Shown here: positions 55,870-64,000 of the stretch, piece after piece
Layout of the letters: every line of letters starts with the position of its first letter
Numbering within the stretch: position 1 is the first letter of the stretch
Source: Eleginops maclovinus
Lineage: Eukaryota > Chordata > Actinopteri > Perciformes > Eleginopidae
Direction of reading: 5' to 3'
NCBI RefSeq assembly: GCF_036324505.1
Contig: NC_086356.1
Location: 18,788,028 to 18,852,027 of the forward strand
DNA: 64,000 nucleotides
Position numbers and translations under genes: made by a program
Notes under the pieces: model-generated
What the model saw: the letters and a program-made list of their open reading frames with translations, nothing else
Told to the model about the DNA's origin: nothing
The model's database searches: none

Positions 55870-57890
55870 CTGTCAGGTGTGGGACCAAATGTCTCAAGTT
55901 AAATAGGTGAGCGTGGACCCACAGTTAAAAAAAGTGGACTCTAGAACTGAGATGGGGGAAGGGACGGGGGTGTGCGACTCTTCCAACCAATCTAAAGTGT
56001 CCTTTCTCACAGTGAGGGGTTGGTTGATCACTTCTGTAACTGTGGGTTTAAAAGTGCAAAGTTCAGAGATAGTGATTTGTTTTCAAGTAGCAATGGCCTG
56101 AGCCTGATTCATTCACTCAGTGTGATTTTAGATAGCTGGATATCAGTCTGCATTGTTCTGTTTGATGATGATGAGGCTAAATACAAATGTTAGGGACAAT
56201 TGAATTACAAAATCACGTTATTAAACCCAAATAGAGTTCATTTACACTGTCTTTGAGTGAAATGATTTTATTGTATTCTATAAACTCGTGACAACATGTC
56301 TCTGTGTTGGAATTCAACAGACACTGGAATGGCTGCCATACATGTAGAGATTGAGATTTAAGAAACATTTGGAGTGGTGTCTTAATTTGTTCCGGAGCTG
56401 TATCATTTATCACCTAACTATCAACAAATGCTCCACACTTTTCATATAGTTGCTTGAGCCTTAGTTTTGCAGGTGCCAAGCAAGTAACAAGATTTATTTA
56501 GCTCAAAATAAACACACAAACACTAAACATTTCTTTGCAAAAACACCTTATTCGATGAAGTGGTGCACAGTTTGTACAGGACATGACTAACTGAGCACTG
56601 AATACACTACCATAGCTTCTCAAAACATTCCTTCCCTGCATGATTCTGAAGAAGGGTAAAGTTCAAAATCATGGGACTCACTGTCCTCGTCTACCCTACC
56701 TGCTTTTATACAACCCCTTTAATATTACATGCGCTGATAAATCTGTATAATTAATAGACAGCTACATTCAGAGGTGGTGGAGGTGCGGCAGTGTGCATGT
56801 ATTACGTTTCTGACCGTCTCTGTCTGTGACACAAACAAGGGAGGGTAAAGGTATGCACGTGTTCCATGCAGTTACTTCACATAAATCATAGGCCTAGATG
56901 AAATATACCAGAGACCTGTTGCAAAACAGAAAGCTACAGTTGAACATTGAATTTAGCAGGCATGGTAAACGCCACAACTATGAGGTAATGAATGACGGAG
57001 AGTCACACACCAATCACAGCTCTTTCAGGTAGTGGTGACCAGTGTGTGAGAGCAACAATAATCACAAAACAGACCCTGTTGTAATAGGTCCCTTGGAACA
57101 CACACATACACAACAATTCAATTACAAAGCTATATTTTTATTTATTTATAAGGAACAGAAGTCAAATGTACTATTTTACAAGTTAAACCCCACAAACTTT
57201 ACACAAATAATGTGCTATGACTGGTCTAATAATTGTAATTCTTTATTGTGTCCACATGATGTCGCTGTGTAGTTTACAAGCTGTTGTATTTAAATAAAGT
57301 CTGGCCAAAATAAAATTATAGGGATTAGGCTATTTCCTGCAGGTAACTAAATCAACTTCAGTTGTTTAATCCTCTGTAAATAAAGGCAGTCATTTTCTTC
57401 TTCCCCCTTAACATTTTAGCACAACAAGATCTACATTTACTCATACTACAGGATGTAAGCTTGACCAACTTGTTCTCCATTTGTTATTATACTCTAGTAA
57501 GAGGAATAAAATCATGTATTTAAACACAAATAATGTGCAGTTTTATTTGGCTCTTAAAAAAAACCTTTCCCAAGTATGCTACTATAGGAAAAGTGAACAT
57601 TATTTAAGAATTATAAAATATATATAAATAATGATGTTGGATTAAATAATATAAACAGTAGGAGTTTGTGTAAAGACATAATGCATATTCTAAAAAAATT
57701 GAAATGTTGATTTAGACTGCTATTAGCCAAAACAGAAACAGCCCTTCTGCTGTGAAGGGAAGCCTGCAGAACGTCTTTAAAAAATATGCTACAGCGATAA
57801 TGGAGACGACATTATGGTCTGTTTGCTGTGTAATCGACTCAATAGAAGAAAAGCCATCATTAATAATTCACTGAGGAGTATTCAGCACCT
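55870..57890. other. fbp1-kank1 intergenic region
   Basis: Contains the upstream flank of fbp1 and the truncated MITE copy (56226-56401). I see no convincing TATA box for fbp1 and no other gene. Confidence 0.4.
56226..56401. mobile_element. Truncated second copy of the Tc1/mariner-like MITE
   Basis: In inverted orientation relative to 38481-38696. Shared sequence includes TTTCTTAAATCT, TATGGCAGCCATTCCA, TGTCTGTTGAATTCCAACA and TATAGAATACAATAAA. The right end keeps the terminal repeat (TCCGGAGCTG then TA); the left end is lost or diverged. Translated, both copies give a spurious WQPFQCLLNSN frame. Confidence 0.7.
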
Positions 57891-57899
57891 GACAGGCTC

Positions 57900-58149
57900 C
57901 CAGGAGCCTGCTGTGCGTGGTGACAGCTCTCCGCACATGCGCAGTAGCTGTCCCACTGCTGCAGAGTGCAAACTTATTTAGTTTCAAAGCCAAAGCAGAA
58001 ATAAAGAAGAAAAGACAAGAAAAAAAAGACATCCTTGCTTTTGCATTTATGTCTAAAACATGCTATCCGACTTTTGCAGCTGATACTTTGTCATATAATG
58101 TTTAACATCTCTGCTTCACCCTAACTTGTTGTTACCTTCCCCAGCACAG
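57900..58149 (+). promoter_or_regulatory. kank1: Candidate kank1 promoter and non-coding first exon
   Basis: A strong donor (CACAG/GTAAGT, exon end 58149) follows a stretch with an NRF1-like site (CCGCACATGCGCAG, about 57931-57944), typical of CpG-type promoters. The reading frames through it stop before the donor, so it would be 5' UTR. The link to kank1 rests on orientation and position. Confidence 0.4.
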
Positions 58150-60770
58150 GTAAGTGGCATCCCATCACGCTATTAGCTAGCTAACGTAGGCTAACAGGTG
58201 AATGTGTGCCGACTTCCATTTCAAATAAACAGAAAAACAATAAAGTATTCTTTTTAACGTAAGAAAGGTGAATAGTTTTGTACAATCACGATATCGTTGT
58301 TTAAGCTTATTTTATCTCACCGTGACCACAAGGCGTCAGGCTTAAGCAGTTTTAAGCCTGCTAATTTCTGTTTGGGCAGTCGAGAGTCAATTTGGGCCCT
58401 TTTATTTAAATTACATTTTGTCATAATGTCATTTTCTACTACGGTGCACTGTATATGTTTTAGGAATAGGACTGCATACCTGTTTCAGCAGGTTCTATGA
58501 GTGTCAAACGTTGATTGCATCTTTGGTGGATTGAAATTCCCAAGCGAAATGATAATGAGGACATCTTGACCACCTGCACAACAAAGGGAGGGGGAAACGT
58601 TTTTTGGACTATTCCGCAAAACCGGAAACACCTGTCTTGGACTCAACCAATTCTGACTTGTGACCCTTTTAGACAAATCAATGTTTACTTGACCTTTTAA
58701 TGCAAATATCTTCACCAGTTCAACCAAGGAGTTTTCTTTTTAAATGATTCCTTCTCTTATTTTTAGCAACCTTATTAAGTTGTATTTATCTAGAAATTCA
58801 CAAGAAAAATACGAAATTGGTGTAGACTTAAGGTCTAAACCCTATTTATCACTACACTATTTTATTTGAAGATACTGCATGCATACCAGTGAATGTAACC
58901 CAGGTGTTTTTACCTTAATTCAACCAGAAGTAAAGTACTAATTGAGATTTAAAAATATATGTGTCCTGGTCACGAAGTTTGACTGCAAAAACCTTAATGT
59001 CACATATACTGATAATAGTGATGGCCGGAAACTCATTTAGATTGGAACCAAATAAGAGCAAAACAGAAGTGTCCAAGCAAAACACACCAAGTGTACACAC
59101 AATATATCCTTGGTGTCTGTTTTAAGTTAGTAAATTAATGATTTAATGAGAATTTGGATAACTCCAAAAGGCATAAAACATACTACGTTTCAAAACTCAT
59201 GTATTTCTTTTTGGGTCTATTGTTATCTTTCTAATCCACTCCTCATACCTCGTCCATTTTGTACATGTTCTGTTTTTTCCAAGCATTTCTGCTCACTTGA
59301 GCTGCAATCTGCTTTCCTACAATGCGTTTTCCCAAGCCACTCTATAACATTCATATGAGAGCAGCAGAAAAAGTACCTTCGGTCACCGTGGCTGCGTCCA
59401 AAGAGAGCTTGTTAAACGTACTGGATTTATTGCCTGAGGCTTGATGTCATGTGTTCATTCAGGCTTCAGATTAAAATGCCAGTGTGGAGACAGTCTGATT
59501 TCAATGTGAAGGGGGAATTATTTACTGACACATAATATGCACATTCTAAATGTTATAAGTCAGTGTTCATGTTTAATTTAGTACAGTGAAGAAGACTAGT
59601 ATTGATAACTGGATAAAAAAGCAGGAAGTAAAACCATATTGATGTTGACAGCAGTGTATTCTAAGATAATTGGATAAATGATGTATATACTCTGACATAT
59701 TTTAGCTCTATTTTTATTATAATTTGTGTTGAATCTAATGCTTTTGCAGCTGGAACAACCTCATTTATATTTCCACATCTCATGGTGTCTTATTTTAAAC
59801 ATAAAAACCTACCTTACTAGTTGCTAATGTAACTAACTTACTATAAAGGTAATATATGTAAGACACTGACGGGCCTACAGACTATGTTCATTCTTAACTC
59901 CTCTATAAAACCTCAACATGCTGAGAACTGAAGGTGCTGCTTACTGATGAGAAAATGATATGACACTGTAATGCGGTGAGTCACTGTTGTGCACCAAGGC
60001 TTAGCTCTTTGCTCACTGTACTTTTTGCAGAATTAACTATAATGTGTCAGGGCCTGGTATTGCATTTCCTATATGCAAGCATTGTAATGTAAGCTGTTAT
60101 TGACTGCTGGACTAAGGCTGGGAGAGACAGAGAGATTGAATGAGTGAAGCAGTAGGACTATACATGTAGAGGAAAAGCTAATTATCAAGAAGTGAAGCAT
60201 GCTTAATCTGCTTGTTTGTATTTTTATACAGATTTATTTGAATGCCCAGCTGGATATAAAAGGATCCCTTCATTTTTTATACTCTGTGAATCACACTAAT
60301 GGCCCAAGGCAGTTACATTTTGAAAAATGTTTCAGGTAATTATTATTATTATTACTTTCAAAATAGAATGATTTCAAATTTCTCGATGTGAATGTCCTAA
60401 CTTTTACGTTATTCGTAATGCACAAAATAAGTTATTCCTATTTTGCATGCTTTATAATGGAATTCAACAATCAAAAAGACTGGACACTTTAACACATAGT
60501 CCTCTCAACTAAAAAGAAAACACATTTACATTTGTATAAGCATTTATACCTGTTTCAACTAATTGAGAAGTGCAAAAGATTTCTGTTCATTTTTGTATGT
60601 TTACTTGCTGAAATATTTGGAAGATGTCTGTGGTTGAGAAAACCTGCCAAGAGTCTGGTCAGGCTTTTTGAGGGAGAGTTGCATTGTAATTATAGAGCGG
60701 ATTCAGTCTATGTAGAGAGACATACCATTTAGAGAGAAGGGACTACTGAAAACAGAGCGTCTACACAATT
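58150..60770. other. Probable kank1 5' intron
   Basis: AT-rich, with a short ATT repeat near 60339-60354 and no recognisable coding exon. A tiny possible exon end (ATGTTTCAG/GTAATT, donor at 60336) is in the wrong phase to join the kank1 coding exon. Confidence 0.35.
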
Positions 60771-60904
60771 AGAAGTTCCTCCTCTGTCCCTCCTCTTCTT
60801 GTGGGACAGGCTCACAGAGTTTATAGTCAAATACATCTCGAGGTGATGGAAGGAAGGCTCTAGGCTGGAATACAGATTGTCGCTTTTGAACATATAATAC
60901 TGAG
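60770..60904 (+). other. kank1: Candidate kank1 5' UTR exon
   Basis: A strong donor (CTGAG/GTAAGT) ends at 60904. An ATG inside (ATGGAAGGAAGGCTC) is closed by TAG after five codons, and joining this exon to the next would put TGA directly before the KN-motif frame. If real it is non-coding; its 5' end is unknown. Confidence 0.3.
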
Positions 60905-61189
60905 GTAAGTAAAGAAAAAGAAACGAAGGGCAGAAGTATATAGCCTTAAGCTTTTTAAGGCCTTAGATATTTTTAACCAAATATTGTTGTGTTTTCCAGT
61001 ATTCAAGGTAAAACAATTACCACCTTTTAGTAGTTTGCAGATGTAAATGCATTGTCTATTTTGAAAATGTCTTCAAAAAAAACTAAAGACACAATGCAGT
61101 GATCACATTTATAGGGCCGTTTGTCTGGATTTTTTTTTTTTTACTCTGCAATAGTAACAAAGTGTTTTTATTCCACTGTTGGTTACCAG

Positions 61190-63747
61190 GTCAAAGCACT
61201 GAAGAGTGTGTTCCTAACTACTTGGGCATTGACTACAGTCATCAGTCGGACTTGGACTACATCAAGTGTGTGGACCATTTCCAAAACACCGCCAACATTA
61301 AGCGGCTAAGCCTTAAGAGGAGGCCAAAAGTGGCCCTCAACAATGTGGAAAAGTCTTCCAGCATTTCATCCAGCCAGTGGTATTCTGCAGAATCTTTGTC
61401 ATCATCTAGCAGTGATGATACAAGACTACTGGGCATGTCTTCTACAACCAGCCGCCGTCCTCCTCTTCCTCCACCACATGGTTCCTCATTGGATAACAAA
61501 CCCTCTCGGAGTGAAGGACCCACTACCCCTCAGCCGGCTGCAAGATCTTTTCCTTTACAAAAACAAAGCCCTGTGGGGGAAGATACCGTTATGGAGACCT
61601 TAAAACATTTGGAACAGGAGGTTAAGACACAGCTTCCACCTCAGCCCCAACCCCGTCGACGACTAGCCAGCTTTGGAGGGGTAAGCTCCCATGGGTCTCT
61701 CTCCCCCTTCACTGGCCTGGGTGCATATAACCTGAACAACAATGGGAACAAGCCTACTACCACAGGAGGTGATGTGCATGCCCACCTTAGCTCGTCCTTG
61801 GGCAGTAGAGGCAGCACAGGATGCCTAAGACAGAGTTCACAGTGCTCTGGTAGAACCACTCCAGTGACAGGTCTCGGCCCGATGCACCTGCAGCATGTTC
61901 GTGACCAGATGGTGGTAGCTCTGCAGAGGCTGAAGGAGCTGGAGGAGCAGGTGACAATCATCCCTATCCTGCAGGTAAAAATCTCAGTCCTCCAGGAGGA
62001 GAAAAGGCAACTGGTCTCTCAGCTTAAGAACCAAGGTGACAACAAGGACGTAAGTGATGTGATCTGGAAGAGAGCCGACAGCATGGAAAAGTCGGACATT
62101 AAGAACACAATAAAAACAGAGGAAGAACTTGACGAAATATTGAGAACTGACCACAATGATTTTAAGGAGTTCAGGCAACTGACTGAAGAGATGCAGGCAT
62201 TGGAAAGAACCATCAAGGGCAAACATTTTCAAACCAGGCATGAAAAAGGCCAAAACCCTCTACATGACAATGCTATCAATTCAGTCGCAGCTGTAACTGA
62301 TAAAGATATCACCCTGTCTAGAACAACTAAAGAAAACAAATATGTGTACACTGATCAGGTAGAGACGAAGTCCATTGCAACAGAAGTGACTGAAGAAATT
62401 CTTGGACTATACACAGAACGGGAAGCAAAGATTGATGCCCAACAACTTTTAATTGGTGCCTTGAAGGAGAGAATCTGCTACTTAGAAGCAGATTTGAAAG
62501 AATCAGCTCTCCAGACAGAGATGAGCCGTCTGAAACTGGAGCTTCATGCTGCAGGAGCAAGGAACCGAGCTGATAAAGCTTGCTCTGCAAAACCATGCAC
62601 TGTGAGCAAAAGCATTGAGGCAAGGCCCCACACCACAAGCCAGGGTGTTGGAAATCACACAGAGCTCCAAGATGCCAGCACAGGGAGGGCAACAGAGGTG
62701 AAGACTGTGGGAGTATCTTGTTACGGGCCTGAGCTTAAGAGTGTTTGCACAGGACCAGATGAACCCATGAGCCACTGGGAGGTCAGGGAGCGAGTGGAGA
62801 CCATGGAAAAGGGTGTGGGGATCCACGTTTCTACAAACACCCAGGGAGTTGGAAATGACATAAAGTTATGTGATGTAGAAACCAACACTGAGATACCAGT
62901 GGAGAATCTGGGTTCTAAGACAAAACAGATTAGGTATCGCTCAGTTGGTTGTGGGGACTGTTCTGTTGATGTGATAGTCAGCAAGGCAAAGGAAGTTGTT
63001 TCTCAAGGTATTGCTACAGATCAAGTCAGAGAGTAGATCTGGGAGTCATGGCATCACCTCAGACAGCTTGTCAGCGTACCAACACTGAATCCAGTTCAGT
63101 GTCCCGCTTTACCAACACCAGCCATGCCTTTAACACGGACTCCAGCACTAATACTTTGTTAAGTACACAAGACAAGCACACCAACACAACTCAGACTTTT
63201 ACTAGGACAGTATCAGTAGGCAACAGGGTCAAAGACATCAAATGTACCCCAGAGACCCGCAGTATTGGGGTAGGAACTGAAAATATACAAGGAAGTGCAT
63301 TAAGCCAAACAACAGGGACAACTTTCAAGTTAACCCGAGACGCTGGTGTTGGATTTACAAACATTAATGATAATTTCCTGATTGGGCTGAAAACCCGCAA
63401 TATGGCCTCTGGACCCTCCCATCTACCTGACCCCATCAAGACAAGGAGCATCGGTGTGGGGGAGGGGAGGATACGAGATCTGTCTGTCTCATGCAGTACA
63501 CCTGGCCAGATGATCCAGAGATCATCATACTCTCAGTGGGGCCCAGAGCTGAACCATTACATAGAGAAGATGCAATGGCTTCTCAGGGAGCATGGGGACC
63601 TGCTGACTGATGACCAACCTCCTGGGAGAGAAGGATTTGTCCCACAACACAGTAGCCAAGGAAGTACCAACTCCAAGCTGTCCTGCAATGACAAAGCTGC
63701 AGCACAAGGAGAAACAGAAGCCCATCCTGTAGTTCCTCAGCCATCAG
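61190..63747 (+). CDS. kank1: KN motif and ankyrin repeat domain protein 1 (KANK1), 5' part, frame interrupted
   Basis: KANK proteins bind talin and liprin-beta at focal-adhesion rims and restrain actin polymerisation and RhoA signalling. This exon (acceptor CAG at 61187-61189, donor at 63748) encodes the KN motif ([18 protein letters not shown]...IKRLSLKRR), the [10 protein letters not shown] segment, RRLASFGG, and the coiled coil [20 protein letters not shown] with [21 protein letters not shown] second coiled coil and KANK1-specific repeats follow: [27 protein letters not shown], and [12 protein letters not shown] near the end. The ankyrin repeats lie beyond the window. Two oddities: no ATG precedes the KN motif in this exon, and the frame shifts at about 63,031-63,035, where TAG interrupts and homology resumes in another frame (VDLGVMASP). 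It could be a real mutation, a pseudogenising paralogue or a sequence error. Confidence 0.88.
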
Positions 63748-64000
63748 GTAATACTGCAGATTCAGTAGTTTTTAAGGAGTTTTGGTAGGGCATCTGACCA
63801 AAAATCATGTGTGTATCCTCTTCATTTATTCGCATCTTGCTGCAAACAGGTCAGTGAAATAGCATTAAACCAAGGCAGAGCATATAGCTTTCCAAACCTT
63901 TGCATTATTGTAATCCTGATCATAAAAGTCTATCACATCCTGTGTACCCAGTGATTAGAACACTGTGGCACTACTGGCCAAAAACACCTTTAGTTACCTT
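63748..64000 (+). other. kank1: kank1 intron, cut by window end
   Basis: Non-coding sequence following the CATCAG/GTAATA donor. The frame stays open a few codons more (to 63788) but without conserved sequence. Confidence 0.6.

Noticed and set aside
61099..61189. Extension of the kank1 open frame upstream to 61099
   Set aside because: The first codon is GTG, not ATG, and the stretch is intronic with a clear acceptor at 61,187-61,189.

Overview
The window looks like nuclear DNA of a ray-finned (teleost, probably percomorph-type) fish. Reasons: compact intron-rich vertebrate genes, long CA/TG microsatellites, fish-style tRNA-derived SINE, hAT, Tc1/mariner-like and LINE remnants, and a complement C9 carrying a C-terminal thrombospondin repeat as in fish. 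The species cannot be fixed from the sequence. Gene neighbours map in human to chromosome 5 (BDP1, DAB2, C9) and chromosome 9 (GAS1, FBP1, KANK1), a combination I recall as expected for one ancestral fish chromosome.

Layout: (1) 522-~660, minus: a doubtful 5' exon of an unidentified gene. (2) ~0.97-17.25 kb, minus: bdp1, RNA polymerase III factor TFIIIB subunit B''. I resolve 28 coding exons summing to 7,734 nt (2,577 aa), including a 3.5 kb exon of tandem repeats; its introns hold a dead LINE, a SINE and an hAT-type element. (3) ~18.09-26.3 kb, minus: dab2, an endocytic adaptor (13 coding exons, 782 aa). (4) 26.3-33.1 kb: intergenic, with an hAT-type element bearing an 8-bp target duplication just upstream of c9. 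(5) 33.18-37.72 kb, plus: c9, terminal complement component (11 exons, 581 aa). (6) 37.7-44.1 kb: intergenic. (7) 44.14-44.92 kb, minus: gas1, an intronless GPI-anchored Hedgehog/GDNF co-receptor type gene. (8) 45.4-53.3 kb: intergenic. (9) 53.54-55.87 kb, minus: fbp1, fructose-1,6-bisphosphatase (7 exons, 337 aa). (10) ~57.9 kb to window end, plus: the 5' part of kank1, including a large exon with an apparent frameshift at ~63,031; the ankyrin-repeat end lies beyond the window.

The genes do not form one pathway: Pol III transcription (bdp1), clathrin-mediated endocytosis (dab2), innate immunity (c9), developmental signalling (gas1), gluconeogenesis (fbp1) and focal-adhesion/cortex organisation (kank1). 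Exon models were built by hand from reading frame, splice-site consensus and remembered family sequence. The coding lengths of bdp1, dab2, c9 and fbp1 each total a multiple of three, which supports them. I found no evidence of a new multi-gene system. The best leads are the kank1 frame break, the bdp1 repeat exon, the poly-C tract at a bdp1 splice acceptor and the transposon next to the c9 promoter.
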